Part shown: one piece after another, positions 26,741-37,074 of the stretch
Layout: every line of letters starts with the position of its first letter
Numbering within the stretch: the first letter of the stretch is position 1
From: Pectinatus cerevisiiphilus
GTDB taxonomy: Bacteria > Bacillota > Negativicutes > Selenomonadales > Selenomonadaceae
Reading direction: 5' to 3'
DNA: 64,000 bases
Assembly: GCF_004341685.1 (NCBI RefSeq)
Contig: NZ_SMAA01000013.1
Location: 1 to 64,000 of the forward strand
Translations under genes and position numbers: made by a program
Notes under the pieces: generated by a model
The model's input: only the letters and a program-made list of their open reading frames with translations
Told to the model about the DNA's origin: nothing
Database searches by the model: none

Positions 26741-28210
26741 ATGAGTTTGAAGTTAAAATCTGGTTTTGTATTTGACTATGACAATCTTTTGAATGAAAAA
26801 TGTGTTTCTAAGGATGATGTGACTGCTTTATTACCGCGTTTAAAAAAGGCGCATAAAGCGATGGATGTCATGCGGAAAACTGGTGTGATACGCGGACATT
26901 TATCAAAAGACGGTACACCGGAAAAAGTATTGTTCAGCCAGCTGCCTTATATAGAAAAAGGAAATTTGAACTCTCCTGAATCAATAGCCCGCATTAAAAA
27001 ATTTGGCGAATCGGTTAGAAATCGTGTAGATGCAGTAATTTCTCTCGGCATTGGTGGTTCATTCCTCGGCAATAAAGTTTTATTTGATGTGCAATGCGGC
27101 AGTTTTTGGAATTTGAAGACGCGCGAAGAAAGAAAAGGTTACCCAAAAGTTTTTTTCAGTGGGAATAATATTGATCCGCGCAGTACGCAGGATTTACTTA
27201 ATTATATAGACGATGCAGCTGATATGGCCATGCACCATGACAAGAAAAACCCGCGGAAATATAAAGTAATGCTCATATGTATTTCAAAATCAGGTGGCAC
27301 GCTTGACACTATGTCAAACTTCATGGTCATTTATAATAAATTGCTAAAAAATAAAAATGTTGAAGTCGAAGTCGTTGCTGTTACCGATCCGAATGAAGAA
27401 AAGCCAACATTGCTCAAAAAAATGGCGATAGAAAACAAATGGGAAAGTTTTGCCGTACCGGACGGTGTCGGTGGACGTTTCACGATTTTCTGTGAAGTGG
27501 GACTGGTTGTGGCAGCCGTCATCGGTTTTGATATTGAAGCCTTTCTTGAAGGTGCCAGACAGATGGATATCGCCTGCCAAAATGATGATATTTGGCAAAA
27601 CCCGGCAATGCTCAATGCTGCATTGAAATTTATTGCCGCCGAAAAATATGGACGTGATGAAGAAGTAATGATGCCATATGGTGATTATTTGGAATCTGTT
27701 TCCATGTGGTATATACAGTTGCTTGCCGAATCTTTAGGCAAACAGTTCAATAAAGAAGGCAAAGAAGTTTGCTATGGCCGGACACCAATTGTAGCGATTG
27801 GCACAAGGGATATGCATTCACAGACACAGCAACACCAAGAAGGAAAACTTAATAAAATCGTACAGTTTATACGTATTGAAAATTGGAAAAACGATTTAAC
27901 TATACCAAACGCATTTCCTGAAGTAAAAAAACTTGCCGAAATCTCTGGTGTCACTATGGGACAAGCGTTGGAAGTTGCCCGTCAGTCCAATGCTGATGCG
28001 CTTATATCAAATAAAAGATTTAATGCCCTTTTCAGTTTACCAGAATTAAATGCTTATCATTTAGGTGAATTGCTTTATATGTTGGCTATGTCTATTGCTT
28101 ATGAAGGTGAGCTTGCCGATGTGGATGCCTTTAATCAGCCGGGAGTAGAAGCTTATAAACGTATTATGGGTCCTAAACTCCAGCAGGTAAAAGCACAGGG
28201 AAAGAAATAA
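26741..28210 (+). CDS. pgi: Glucose-6-phosphate isomerase, 489 aa
   Basis: Interconverts glucose-6-phosphate and fructose-6-phosphate. Two SIS folds are present. Landmarks include SLGIGGSFLGNKVLFD (phosphate binding), CISKSGGTLDTMSNF, VGGRFTIFCEVGL (the DGVGGRFT signature with catalytic Arg), MPYGDYLESVSMWYIQLLAES and THDMHSQTQQHQEG-type region GTRDMHSQTQQHQEGKLNK. Length fits the long (about 450-550) form. The start at 26741 follows GAGAGGG; an earlier ATG at 26720 has no ribosome site. Confidence 0.94.
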   Translation: MSLKLKSGFVFDYDNLLNEKCVSKDDVTALLPRLKKAHKAMDVMRKTGVIRGHLSKDGTPEKVLFSQLPYIEKGNLNSPESIARIKKFGESVRNRVDAVISLGIGGSFLGNKVLFDVQCGSFWNLKTREERKGYPKVFFSGNNIDPRSTQDLLNYIDDAADMAMHHDKKNPRKYKVMLICISKSGGTLDTMSNFMVIYNKLLKNKNVEVEVVAVTDPNEEKPTLLKKMAIENKWESFAVPDGVGGRFTIFCEVGLVVAAVIGFDIEAFLEGARQMDIACQNDDIWQNPAMLNAALKFIAAEKYGRDEEVMMPYGDYLESVSMWYIQLLAESLGKQFNKEGKEVCYGRTPIVAIGTRDMHSQTQQHQEGKLNKIVQFIRIENWKNDLTIPNAFPEVKKLAEISGVTMGQALEVARQSNADALISNKRFNALFSLPELNAYHLGELLYMLAMSIAYEGELADVDAFNQPGVEAYKRIMGPKLQQVKAQGKK

Positions 28211-28313
28211 GGATTTTATTGCCGAAGATCCATTTCGGAAGAAAATAAGACTACTTTTGCAAAGCAATACGGACTCTGTTTATATTTTGCCGAAAGAATT
28301 GGAGTTGAAAGTC

Positions 28314-29261
28314 ATGAATGTTTTGGTTATGATCCCAGTGCAGGAAAAACATAAGATGTTTCTCGAAAGCAAAGGAAAAGGTTGTAAGTTTGTTTATGCG
28401 CAGCAGCCGACTGATGGACAGTTGGCGCAGGCTGATGTGATAATAGGCAATCCGTCTTTGCCGCAGCTGGATAAGGCAGCAGCATTGAAATGGCTGCAGT
28501 TGAACAGCGCGGGAGCGCAAGCATATTGCCGCGAAGGCGTTCTGCGCAAAGGTGTGTCCTTGACCAATGCTACAGGTGCGTATGGACTCGCTATATCGGA
28601 ATATATGCTGGCTGTATTATTGGCAATGCAAAAGAAATTATATGCATATCATGACAATCAAAAAAGGCATTTATGGCATGACGAAGGAGCTGTTACTTCT
28701 ATAGCCGGAGCTTCTGTGCTCGTTTTGGGACTTGGAGATATCGGCAGGAGTTTTGCAAAGAAAGTGAAAGCTTTAGGTGCTTTTGTAATGGGGGTTAAGA
28801 GACGGCGTTCAGTGAAACCAGATTACGTTGATGCCTTATTTACAATGGACGACTTAGAGAAATATCTGCCCAAAGCTGATATTGTAGTGAATAGTCTGCC
28901 TGGTACAGATGCGACATACCATCTGCTCGATAAAAGTAAGTTTTCTTTGATGAAAAGGGGCGCTTTTTTCATCAATATAGGAAGAGGTACTTCTGTTATA
29001 ACAGATGATTTGTGTGACGCTGTTTTATGTGGACAACTCGCTGGAGCAGCAGTGGATGTGACCGATCCGGAGCCTTTACCGGAGGATCACATCATGTGGC
29101 AGATTAAAAATATCCATATTACACCGCATACGGCTGGCCAGTATCATTTACCAGCTACGCTGGATAATATAATAAGAATTGCCGGCGATAATTTGGAAAG
29201 GTTTTTAAAAAATGAAAAATTGGTAAATGAGGTTGATTTTTCTACTGGTTATAAAAAATAA
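28314..29261 (+). CDS. D-2-hydroxyacid dehydrogenase, 315 aa
   Basis: NAD(P)-dependent enzyme of the D-isomer 2-hydroxyacid dehydrogenase family, reducing a 2-oxo acid or oxidising a 2-hydroxy acid. NAD-binding motif LGLGDIGRSFAKK; substrate arginine in FINIGRGTSV; catalytic Glu in TDPEPLPEDH; catalytic His in ITPHTAGQYH. VNSLPGTDATYHLLDKSKF is the usual linker. It resembles the GhrA/YoaD-like subgroup (phosphoglycerate-dehydrogenase related), but the substrate is not evident. GGAG precedes ATG 28314; the frame opens at 28257 without a ribosome site. It probably shares the pgi transcript, 103 bases upstream. Confidence 0.9.
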   Translation: MNVLVMIPVQEKHKMFLESKGKGCKFVYAQQPTDGQLAQADVIIGNPSLPQLDKAAALKWLQLNSAGAQAYCREGVLRKGVSLTNATGAYGLAISEYMLAVLLAMQKKLYAYHDNQKRHLWHDEGAVTSIAGASVLVLGLGDIGRSFAKKVKALGAFVMGVKRRRSVKPDYVDALFTMDDLEKYLPKADIVVNSLPGTDATYHLLDKSKFSLMKRGAFFINIGRGTSVITDDLCDAVLCGQLAGAAVDVTDPEPLPEDHIMWQIKNIHITPHTAGQYHLPATLDNIIRIAGDNLERFLKNEKLVNEVDFSTGYKK

Positions 29262-29334
29262 ACTTTAAAATTTTTATGCTATGTAAGAATTTATCTGACA
29301 TAAATTTTTTCTATAAAATGCCTGTTTGTGTTTA

Positions 29335-29390
29335 AAATCTATATAGATGAGGGAGAGATTTTCCTCATTTATATAGATTTTTTGTTTTTT
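29335..29390 (+). terminator. Terminator after the hydroxyacid dehydrogenase gene
   Basis: AAAATCTATATAGATGAGG pairs with CCTCATTTATATAGATTTT across a short loop (one mismatch), followed by TTTTTG and a T-rich tract. Confidence 0.92.
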
Positions 29391-29423
29391 ATAAATAAAT
29401 TGTTAAATAAATAGGATAGTTAA

Positions 29424-29465
29424 TGCCATAACAGTAAATAAAAATATTATTTGCTGTTATGGCAT
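29424..29465. repeat. Perfect 12-bp inverted repeat, terminator-like
   Basis: ATGCCATAACAG and its complement CTGTTATGGCAT flank an AT-rich loop of about 19 bases. It lies 23 bases beyond the stop of the minus-strand XRE gene and may act as its terminator, although the following T tract is weak. Confidence 0.65.
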
Positions 29466-29488
29466 CAGACAGAATACACGCTTTGATG

Positions 29489-29791
29489 CTATTTTTTCAT
29501 TAATTCTAAAAAAGTCTGTAGTGCGTGACGCTGATCAGGTGTGAGTGTTTTTGCTACATTAATGAGAGGTTCAATATCAAAAGGAATATTTACCGATTCA
29601 TCAGAAAAAAAGTCATGCAGGCTAATGCCAAGACCTTTGCAAATTTTGCGCAGGGAATCTATTGTCGGTTGTTTTTCACCAAGTTCAATTTGGCGGACAA
29701 ATCCTTGTGACAAATCTGATGAGATAGCGAGCTTGTTAGTGCTGTATCCTTTTAATTTGCGTAATTCTGTAATTCTTTTAGCTACGTTCAT
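29489..29791 (-). CDS. XRE-family transcriptional regulator, 100 aa
   Basis: Phage-type repressor with an N-terminal helix-turn-helix (residues about 5-60): AKRITELRKLKGYSTNKLA, SSDLSQGFVRQIELGEKQPT, IDSLRKICKGLGISLHDFF. A short C-terminal tail (LTPDQRHALQTFLELMKK) may dimerise, as in SinR-like proteins. It is preceded by four TTCTATAR boxes over the next 120 bases (29811-29930), which likely allow self-control. No recognised partner gene is next to it; the 430-base stretch beyond it holds no clear product. The role is not evident. AAGGTGG supports the start at 29791. Confidence 0.88.
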   Translation of the reverse strand: MNVAKRITELRKLKGYSTNKLAISSDLSQGFVRQIELGEKQPTIDSLRKICKGLGISLHDFFSDESVNIPFDIEPLINVAKTLTPDQRHALQTFLELMKK

Positions 29792-29810
29792 TTTGGGCCA
29801 CCTTAAAAAT

Positions 29811-29930
29811 AATTCTATAGAAATAATTAATACTAATATAACATAGATTATTATAAAATAATTAATTCTATAGTATTGACATCATAAACTTATAGAATTA
29901 CAATATTTACAGTTCTATAATATATAGAGA
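29811..29930. promoter_or_regulatory. Cluster of four TTCTATA operator boxes
   Basis: AATTCTATAG occurs at 29811-29820 and 29874-29883. Its reverse form TTATAGAATT is at 29900-29909, and AGTTCTATAA at 29921-29930. A TTGAC element sits at 29886-29890. The boxes fill the divergent control region of the XRE gene and probably bind that protein. Confidence 0.65.
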
Positions 29931-30360
29931 TTATAATAATCCAATTAGAAGCAGAAGAATATGATATTCAGATGACTGAAAAATATCAGAATTTATTTCG
30001 CAAAGGAAATTACCTCGTGGTGAGAATAGGAAACCTTATGTGTGAGAGGTGTACATATGTCGCGGGATTATACTGTATAGCAAAAGGGTAATAAGGGCTA
30101 TACAGCCGTAAAGATGACAAGAGCAGCTTAATGGATGAGAAAAATGTTATGTTAATGATTATAATTATTTAACTGTAGACAATAAAAAATTTTCCTTTCA
30201 ATAAAACACAAAAAATACAAAAGCATAACATTATTCTGCGAAGATATATGTTTACATAGACCATGTGGGTATACACTTTTTACAATTCTTTTATTTTGTT
30301 ATTTAGCCTGCTGTTTATCAAGGATGATTGTGAACTATCTTAAGGAAAGGTGTGCATTGG
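29931..30360. other. Intergenic region between the XRE gene and the chemoreceptor
   Basis: About 430 bases with no credible gene above 40 codons. It carries a perfect inverted repeat CTGTATAGC (30073-30081) / GCTATACAG (30097-30105). Just before it, GAGAGGTG precedes an ATG (30057) of a 7-codon frame. A 39-codon frame (29972-30091) lacks a ribosome site. This may be a transcribed leader of the downstream chemoreceptor or a small RNA. Confidence 0.4.
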
Positions 30361-32082
30361 ATGGCTTGGTTGAATAACTTGAAAGTTGTACAAAAATTAG
30401 CATTATTGGTAGCAATTCTATTAGCAGCCGTTATTGTGGTTGGTGGTACCGGATATTATTTCTTAGGTAGGGCTAACGATACTTTAGAAAAGATGTATAA
30501 CGAGAAAATGGCAGCGACTAATTTACTGATTGAGAATAGAAATCATTCAAGAGCTGTCCAAGCTGATACGTTTAATCTTATGCTTACCAGTGATAAGCAG
30601 GAAAATGATGCGTTGTTAAAAGATATAGATGAACGAACGAAAGTTTTTAATGATAATTTGACCAAGGTTGCCGCATTGAATTTGGATAATGAACAAAAAA
30701 CGGGAATTGATAAAGTTAAAGCGGATTTTGAGCAATATCATGCAATACGGGATCAGGTACTTACTTTGGCTGCACAAAATAGGAATGCAGAAGCATATGC
30801 CCTTTATACACAGCAGGGCAGACCGTTGATGGAAGTTTTTAATAAAGATCTTTCTGCAATTTCAGAGCAAATGGATAAGGCGGCTGTACAGATGAATCAG
30901 GCCAGCGAAAAGGAGTTTGCTTTTGTCAATAGGTTGTTTATCGGTATTATTGTAGTCGCAATTATTTTAGGAGTTTTGCTCGGCTGGCTTATTACACAGC
31001 GTATACAAATTCGTTTGAAAGAAATTGTTGAACATTTAAAAATAATAGCCAAAGGTGATTTTTCGCAAGAAGTTTCAGCGGCCAGTTTGGCTGACAAAAG
31101 TGAGTTTGGTAGTGTGTCCAGGGCAGTTGCTGCAATGAGTACGAATGTAAAAAAGCTCATTACACATCTTATGGATACAGCGGAGCAGTTGGCTGCTTCC
31201 TCGGAACAGTTAACGGCTAGTGCTGAGCAATCAGCGCAGGCATCAAACCAAGTTGCAGGTTCGGTGGCAGAAGTTGCCAGCGGAGCGGAGAAACAGCTGG
31301 GGTTTGCTAATAACACCAATAATATAGTAAAACAAATTTCAAGTGCAATACAACAGGTATCGTCAAATACAGAAACCGTATCAGCAGCTTCTGAAAAGAC
31401 AGCTGTAGCGGCAAACGGTGGAGAAAAGTCCATTGGGCAGGTTGTAGAGCAGATGAATGTAATAGTGCAGAAAACAAATGACACATCTGGTGTAATCGGT
31501 GAATTGGCAGAAAAATCAAAACAAATAAGCCAGATCGTAGATGTGATTTCTGCTATAGCCGGCCAGACTAATCTTTTGGCTTTGAATGCGGCCATAGAGG
31601 CAGCCAGAGCAGGAGAAGCAGGAAAAGGCTTTGCGGTAGTGGCGGAAGAGGTTAGAAAACTTGCTGAACAGTCACAAAGTGCAGCAAAACAAATAACTGA
31701 TTTGATTAATGAAGTACAAGCAAGAACTGAAAACGCAGTAAGCTTTATGGAGGATGGAAAGACAGAAGTTGAAGCAGGCACGAAAGTTGTAGCAGATGCA
31801 GGAGAAGGGTTTAAACAAATATTATCTATGGTGCGGAATATGACAGGGCAAATTCATGAAATCTCAGCAGCTGTGCAAAAAATGACAGGCAGTGTAGGCC
31901 ATGTGGTTACTGCTGTGCAGAGCATCAACGATGAAAGCAAGAAGACTTCAGAACAAACTCAGACTATATCAGCAGCCACTGAGGAACAATCTGCATCCGT
32001 TGAAGAAATCGCTTCAGCAAGCCAGCATTTGGCAAAAATGGCCGATGGTTTGCAAAATTCGATAAAGGCATTTAAGGTCTAA
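30361..32082 (+). CDS. Methyl-accepting chemotaxis protein, 573 aa
   Basis: Inner-membrane chemoreceptor. An N-terminal helix (about residues 8-33), a four-helix-bundle ligand domain (about 35-185), a second helix ([20 protein letters not shown], about 188-210), HAMP (about 212-265), then a long signalling coiled coil. The kinase-contact tip reads [20 protein letters not shown] followed by [18 protein letters not shown], as in MCPs that bind CheA/CheW. Glutamine/alanine-rich methylation helices surround it. Ligand unknown. The start at 30361 is placed about 10 bases after AAAGG; a GTG at 30352 would leave no spacing. It is single and ended by a terminator, so CheA/CheW are elsewhere. Confidence 0.94.
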   Translation: MAWLNNLKVVQKLALLVAILLAAVIVVGGTGYYFLGRANDTLEKMYNEKMAATNLLIENRNHSRAVQADTFNLMLTSDKQENDALLKDIDERTKVFNDNLTKVAALNLDNEQKTGIDKVKADFEQYHAIRDQVLTLAAQNRNAEAYALYTQQGRPLMEVFNKDLSAISEQMDKAAVQMNQASEKEFAFVNRLFIGIIVVAIILGVLLGWLITQRIQIRLKEIVEHLKIIAKGDFSQEVSAASLADKSEFGSVSRAVAAMSTNVKKLITHLMDTAEQLAASSEQLTASAEQSAQASNQVAGSVAEVASGAEKQLGFANNTNNIVKQISSAIQQVSSNTETVSAASEKTAVAANGGEKSIGQVVEQMNVIVQKTNDTSGVIGELAEKSKQISQIVDVISAIAGQTNLLALNAAIEAARAGEAGKGFAVVAEEVRKLAEQSQSAAKQITDLINEVQARTENAVSFMEDGKTEVEAGTKVVADAGEGFKQILSMVRNMTGQIHEISAAVQKMTGSVGHVVTAVQSINDESKKTSEQTQTISAATEEQSASVEEIASASQHLAKMADGLQNSIKAFKV

Positions 32083-32106
32083 ATATTAATAAACAGTTTG
32101 TAACTT

Positions 32107-32148
32107 ACAGCATGAAACACGGTAAGCAGTGTTTTATGCTGTTTTTTA
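32107..32148 (+). terminator. Terminator after the chemoreceptor gene
   Basis: ACAGCATGAAACAC / GTGTTTTATGCTGT stem with an 8-base loop and TTTTTT tail. Confidence 0.9.
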
Positions 32149-32252
32149 TTTGCTAGTAAATAAAATAGCTTGATAAACGGGTACATAATTTTGGGGCTGT
32201 GGATAGAAAAAGATTACTAGAATAGGATTTTCTTCATTGTCATATAAAAATA

Positions 32253-32286
32253 GCTGGAATAAGATTTTAAACCAGCTTATTCCAGC
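32253..32286 (-). terminator. Terminator downstream of uvrA
   Basis: Perfect 11-bp stem GCTGGAATAAG / CTTATTCCAGC. On the minus strand it ends in ATTTTTATATG, about 70 bases after the uvrA stop. Confidence 0.8.
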
Positions 32287-32357
32287 ATTTTGGTAATCCA
32301 TTTAATTTATGCTTTAAAAATAAAACATCAGCGTGGAAAATTTCTTTTTAGATAAAT

Positions 32358-35204
32358 TTATTTAATTCTTTTTGTCAGCTTAATACCTTCCGCTAATACT
32401 GGAGCTAAAAATTGTCCAGTATAGGATTCTTTAACCTGCACTATTTGTTCAGGAGTTCCCTTGGCAACGATAGTACCGCCCTTATCACCGCCCTCAGGGC
32501 CGAGATCGATTATGTAGTCAGCGGTTTTTATTACGTCGAGATTGTGTTCGATGACGACTACCGTGTCACCATTATCTACTAGTCTTTGTAATACGTCCAG
32601 CAGCTTGTGGATATCTGCGGTATGCAGCCCTGTCGTTGGTTCATCTAAGATGTAAAGCGTTCTGCCCGTACTCCTTTTAGCAAGCTCAGTGGCTAATTTT
32701 ACACGCTGGGCTTCACCGCCGGATAATGTCGTGGCCGGTTGCCCCAATTGTATATAACCGAGGCCGACATCCTGAAGAATTTGCAGTTGGCGATGTAGTC
32801 TGGGGATATTTTTGAAAAATTCAACAGCATCGTCTACGACCATTTGTAAAACTTCGGATATGTTTTTTCCTTTATATTTTACTTCGAGGGTTTCACGGTT
32901 GTAGCGGGTTCCTTTACATACCTCGCAGGGAACATACACATCTGGTAAAAAATGCATTTCAATTTTTAAAATACCGTCGCCATGGCAGGCCTCGCAACGT
33001 CCGCCTTTGACATTGAAGCTAAATCGACCTGGTTTATAACCACGCATTTTAGCTTCATTGGTTTGGCTGAAAACTTCTCTTATCGTATCGAAGACGCTTG
33101 TATAGGTGGCAGGATTGGAGCGCGGCGTACGTCCTATTGGCGATTGGTCAATGTTAATAATTTTATCTATATTTTCTATTCCCTTAATAGCTTTGTGTTT
33201 ACCGGGCTTACCTCTGTTTATATAAAGACTGGCGGCAAGTCCTTTATATAAAATTTCATTTACAAGTGTTGATTTTCCGGAACCCGATACACCAGTGACG
33301 AGGGTGAGAGTACCAAGTGGAAATTTTACACGAATGTTTTTTAGATTGTTTTCGGCGGCACCGATGATTTCAACAAATTTTCCATTGCCCTTTCTTCTTT
33401 GCAGGGGTACGGGAATAAATTTTTTACGGCTCATATATTGACCAGTAATTGAAGCTGGTATTTTTTTTATTTCTTCAGCGGTTCCTTGGGCAACTACTCT
33501 GCCGCCATTGGCACCGGCTTCTGGACCAATATCAATAATGTGGTCAGCCGCATACATGGTATCTTCATCATGTTCCACGACAATAAGGGTATTACCGAGG
33601 TCGCGCAGATGTTTCAGTGTAGCTAAGAGGCGATTATTGTCACGCTGGTGCAGACCAATACTGGGTTCATCAAGTATATATAAGACACCGGTCAGGCCTG
33701 AACCTATCTGTGTGGCAAGTCTTATGCGCTGGGCTTCACCGCCGGATAATGTTCCAGCAGCCCGACCCAGGGTGAGATAGTCAAGTCCTACATTGAGTAG
33801 AAAACCGAGACGGGCATGTATTTCTTTTAAAATTTGTGAAGCAATAAGCTTTTGGCGTTTATCAAGTTTAAGTTCGCGGAAAAACTTATCTGCTTCAGCG
33901 ATTGTCATATTTGTGACTTCATTTATATTTTTGTCGCCTATTGTTATGGCCAGAGCTTCTGGTTTTAGGCGCGCCCCACCGCACAACGGGCATGGAGTAG
34001 TGCTCATATAAGCTTCGTAACCTTCACGCATCACGTCAGAATTAGTTTCTTTATAACGGCGAGCTAGAAGAGGCATGACACCTTCAAAGGGTATATCGTA
34101 ATTTTTTATTTCACCAAACATATTTTCGTAAGTAAAGGAAAAAGATTCTTCAGTAGTACCGTAGAGAATGATTTTTTGTACGTCCTTTTTTACGGCAGAC
34201 CATGGAGTATCAAGGGTATAGCCGTATGTCTTAAGAATGGCAGCAATTTGGCACATCGCATATGAGGCAGGATTTTTGGACAAAGGAGCAAATAAACCTT
34301 CTGCGAAGGTCAGATTTTTGTTTGGCATAACAAGATCAAGGTCAAATTCCTGGTGACTGCCAAGACCGTCACATTTTGGACAGGCACCATAAGGACTATT
34401 AAAGGAAAAAAGACGTGGTGCTATTTCCGGCAGGCTTATACCGCAGTCTATACAGGCAAAGTTCTGGCTGTACATTAAAAGTTCACCATCAACTATTTGT
34501 ACATAAACTATATCACTGCCGAGCTTGAGGGCAGTTTCCAATGAATCTGCAAGGCGGGATTCTATGCCTTTCCGTACAGTTAATCTGTCAACGATTACTT
34601 CAATAGTATGTTTCTTGTTTTTTTCTAGGGTTATTTCGTCATTAATATCAAGAATTTCATTGTCTACACGAACACGTACATAACCTTGTTTGCGTATATT
34701 TTCAAGCAGTTTCCGGTGTGCGCCCTTTTTGCCGCGTACTACTTGTGCCATTATCAGGAGTTTTGTTTTTTCGGGCAGGTTCATAATATTATCGAGAATT
34801 TGATCAACTGTTTGCTGTGTTATCGGTTTGCCGCAGTTAGGACAATGGGGCTTCCCAGCCCGGGCAAACAACAACCGCAGGTAGTCATATATTTCTGTAA
34901 CAGTACCGACGGTGGAACGAGGGTTCCTGCTAGTCGTTTTCTGGTCTATAGAGATAGCGGGTGAAAGACCTTCTATGTAATCAACGTCTGGTTTATCCAT
35001 CTGGCCAAGAAATTGTCTGGCGTAAGAGGAGAGAGATTCCACATAACGTCTCTGACCTTCAGCATAGATCGTATCAAAGGCTAGTGAAGATTTTCCTGAC
35101 CCAGACAGGCCGGTTATTACGACAAGTTTATCCCGAGGAATGGAGAGACTGATATTTTTTAAATTATGGGCACGAGCGCCCTTTATTTTTATTGAATCGG
35201 GCAA
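32358..35204 (-). CDS. uvrA: Excinuclease ABC subunit A, 948 aa
   Basis: DNA damage sensor of nucleotide excision repair, a dimeric ABC-type ATPase that loads UvrB. The first Walker [21 protein letters not shown], the [15 protein letters not shown] segment, a second Walker [14 protein letters not shown] and two ABC signatures ([13 protein letters not shown] and [13 protein letters not shown]) are present. Zinc modules are CIDC...CPKC and CEAC...CEVC. Length is typical (about 940-950). TTG at 35204 is preferred: AGGAG lies 9 bases upstream and the protein then begins [13 protein letters not shown]; the TTG at 35213 abuts the ribosome site. uvrB is 5.8 kb away on the same strand, with a PTS operon on the opposite strand between them. 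Confidence 0.96.
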   Translation of the reverse strand: MPDSIKIKGARAHNLKNISLSIPRDKLVVITGLSGSGKSSLAFDTIYAEGQRRYVESLSSYARQFLGQMDKPDVDYIEGLSPAISIDQKTTSRNPRSTVGTVTEIYDYLRLLFARAGKPHCPNCGKPITQQTVDQILDNIMNLPEKTKLLIMAQVVRGKKGAHRKLLENIRKQGYVRVRVDNEILDINDEITLEKNKKHTIEVIVDRLTVRKGIESRLADSLETALKLGSDIVYVQIVDGELLMYSQNFACIDCGISLPEIAPRLFSFNSPYGACPKCDGLGSHQEFDLDLVMPNKNLTFAEGLFAPLSKNPASYAMCQIAAILKTYGYTLDTPWSAVKKDVQKIILYGTTEESFSFTYENMFGEIKNYDIPFEGVMPLLARRYKETNSDVMREGYEAYMSTTPCPLCGGARLKPEALAITIGDKNINEVTNMTIAEADKFFRELKLDKRQKLIASQILKEIHARLGFLLNVGLDYLTLGRAAGTLSGGEAQRIRLATQIGSGLTGVLYILDEPSIGLHQRDNNRLLATLKHLRDLGNTLIVVEHDEDTMYAADHIIDIGPEAGANGGRVVAQGTAEEIKKIPASITGQYMSRKKFIPVPLQRRKGNGKFVEIIGAAENNLKNIRVKFPLGTLTLVTGVSGSGKSTLVNEILYKGLAASLYINRGKPGKHKAIKGIENIDKIINIDQSPIGRTPRSNPATYTSVFDTIREVFSQTNEAKMRGYKPGRFSFNVKGGRCEACHGDGILKIEMHFLPDVYVPCEVCKGTRYNRETLEVKYKGKNISEVLQMVVDDAVEFFKNIPRLHRQLQILQDVGLGYIQLGQPATTLSGGEAQRVKLATELAKRSTGRTLYILDEPTTGLHTADIHKLLDVLQRLVDNGDTVVVIEHNLDVIKTADYIIDLGPEGGDKGGTIVAKGTPEQIVQVKESYTGQFLAPVLAEGIKLTKRIK

Positions 35205-35670
35205 ATTTGTCAACTCCTGTATCTATTAAAAGTTTTAGTCATCCATAAAAAAACTACTATAAAACAGTATATAGTAAAAATCATTTTTTTTCCAGAACTT
35301 ATTCATAAAAACCGAATATATAAATTCAATTTGCCGAATTAATTATATAGAGTTAGCTGAGAACTATTTTATTTAATGATGATTAAAGTGATTGTATGTG
35401 CCGGATAAATGGTAGGTATTATTTTACAAAAGTTATTACTATAGAACAAATGTAAATAAGATATATTGATTATGTTACTTTTACATTTGTTCTGATTCGA
35501 ATATATTGAAAACATAAATCCTTTAGTGTAATATAATTATCAGAAAAAAGATAAAAGTCATAAATGATAGTTTATATTATTTGATATTTATATTAAGCAA
35601 TATATAAAATACCTTTAAAGATAGAAAGATTAAGTAATTATTATATATTGTGGAAATTGTGGAGTTAAGT
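35205..35670. promoter_or_regulatory. Control region between uvrA and the PTS operon, with a 13-bp inverted repeat
   Basis: About 465 very AT-rich bases. A perfect repeat GAACAAATGTAAA (35444-35456) / TTTACATTTGTTC (35480-35492) has a 23-base spacer; it is a likely site for the SorC regulator that starts 180 bases downstream. A TATAAT box lies at 35532-35537. uvrA must also start here. No coding frame seen. Confidence 0.6.
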
Positions 35671-36636
35671 GTGAAAAAAATAGTTGATGATATAAGATTA
35701 ATTTTTAAATGTTGTAGTTTGTATTATGATGATGGATTAAATCAACAAGAGATTTCTGATATATTACAAATTTCCCGCCCATCGGTGGCAAGAATGATAA
35801 AAAGTGGGCATGAGAATGGAATTGTTAAAATTGAGGTCATAAATCCTGATAACGTGGCATTTGGTAATCTTGAAAGAGAAATAGAAAAAAAATTTGGTCT
35901 ATCAGAAGTTATAATTGCTGCTTCTGGAAATGCAGCACTTACGGATGCTATAAATGAAGATATTGCTAAAGAGACATTCAAATTTCTTTCACGCGTAATT
36001 GAAGATAAAGATTTTGTAGGAGTTACGATGGGACGTACCTTACTCAACTTATTACAGGGACATTACGCAGTTGAATCGAAAAAATGCACATTTGTCCCAA
36101 TTATGGGGGGGATGGATGAAAATAGGTATGACATTCATTCTAATTATGTAGCGATGTCATTTGCCAAAGTATTTCATGCGGATTGTCTTCAATTTTTTGC
36201 CCCGTTAGTTTTTTCAAAACCTGATATGCTTAAACAATTTTTAGAAGAATATTCTATGCAGCGTATTGTAAAAGCTTTTAAAAAAATATCGATTGTGGTT
36301 ATGGGGATTGGTGTGTCGGCAAAAGAAACTTCTACTTTGGTTAAGGCTGGATATATTAGTGAAGAATTGTTTGATAAGTTTATTGAGTTAGGTATGGTAG
36401 GAGATGCTGCTGCACAATTTTATGATAGAAATGGTTCAACTGAACAATTCGCGTCATTTAATCATCTGATTGCAGCTATGCCGATAGATGATTTAAAAAA
36501 AGTACGCTGCAGAGTAGGAATTGCAGCAGGAAAAAATAAATTAGAAAGTTTGTTAGGGGCAATAAAGGGAAAGATAATAAACGTTTTGATAACTGATTCT
36601 GAATCAGCTGAGGATTTATTAAATTATAAGGAGTAA
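35671..36636 (+). CDS. SorC/DeoR-family sugar-binding regulator, 321 aa
   Basis: An N-terminal helix-turn-helix (QQEISDILQISRPSVARMIKSG, about residues 25-45) precedes the SorC sugar-binding domain (about 55-321). That domain shows GVTMGRTLLNL, PIMGGMDENRYDIHSN and the VVMGIG and GDAAAQFYDRNG motifs used for phospho-sugar binding. It controls the PTS genes downstream, probably with a sugar phosphate as effector. GTG 35671 follows TGGAG by 6 bases; the frame is open further upstream. It is the first gene of the unit and starts 4 bases before gutM's next frame. Confidence 0.88.
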   Translation: MKKIVDDIRLIFKCCSLYYDDGLNQQEISDILQISRPSVARMIKSGHENGIVKIEVINPDNVAFGNLEREIEKKFGLSEVIIAASGNAALTDAINEDIAKETFKFLSRVIEDKDFVGVTMGRTLLNLLQGHYAVESKKCTFVPIMGGMDENRYDIHSNYVAMSFAKVFHADCLQFFAPLVFSKPDMLKQFLEEYSMQRIVKAFKKISIVVMGIGVSAKETSTLVKAGYISEELFDKFIELGMVGDAAAQFYDRNGSTEQFASFNHLIAAMPIDDLKKVRCRVGIAAGKNKLESLLGAIKGKIINVLITDSESAEDLLNYKE

Positions 36637-36640
36637 AGAT

Positions 36641-37039
36641 ATGGATATTACTATTTTGGGAATCTGTTTATTGATTTTTATGGTAATACAGGCGATTGGG
36701 ACATATTTTCAAGTACGCTTATATAAGAAATCAATACGACGGCTTCATAAAAAGGGAAATATTGGTATTGGCGGTAAAAGATCATTTTTCTCGGGGAATA
36801 TTGTGATAATCGCTTGCGATAAAAATGGAAATATAGTAGACGGAGAAATTTTATCTGGGTTTACCATTTTTAATAGATTTAAAAAAATAAAGGAACTTAT
36901 TAATGAAAATATTTTTATGATAAAAGCTGAATATAAACTCCTCAACAAAAGGCAAAGGAAGAAAATGCAAGGACATATTCAAGCTATTGATGCCTTATGT
37001 GAACGGTTACAAAAAGAAAAAGCAATGCTGAGCATATAG
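36641..37039 (+). CDS. gutM: Glucitol operon activator GutM, 132 aa
   Basis: Small membrane-linked protein (residues 1-25 hydrophobic: ITILGICLLIFMVIQAIGTYF) of the GutM/SrlM family, known as a positive factor for glucitol genes. The family signature is FQVRLYKKSIRRLHKKGN and GIGGKRSFFSGNIVIIACDKNGNIVDGEIL. It lies directly after the SorC regulator and before the IIA gene, the usual place. How GutM acts is not established. Confidence 0.9.
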   Translation: MDITILGICLLIFMVIQAIGTYFQVRLYKKSIRRLHKKGNIGIGGKRSFFSGNIVIIACDKNGNIVDGEILSGFTIFNRFKKIKELINENIFMIKAEYKLLNKRQRKKMQGHIQAIDALCERLQKEKAMLSI

Positions 37040-37074
37040 AAAATATTACTTTTACATGAAGGGAGATGATAAAA

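Noticed and set aside
29972-30091. 39-codon frame between the XRE gene and the chemoreceptor
   Set aside because: No ribosome site before its ATG and no family resemblance; kept only as part of the intergenic note.
30897-31781. 294-residue open frame antisense to the chemoreceptor gene
   Set aside because: Frame shadow of a Gln/Ala/Ser-rich coding region; no ribosome site, no recognisable family, and it lies wholly inside a certain gene.
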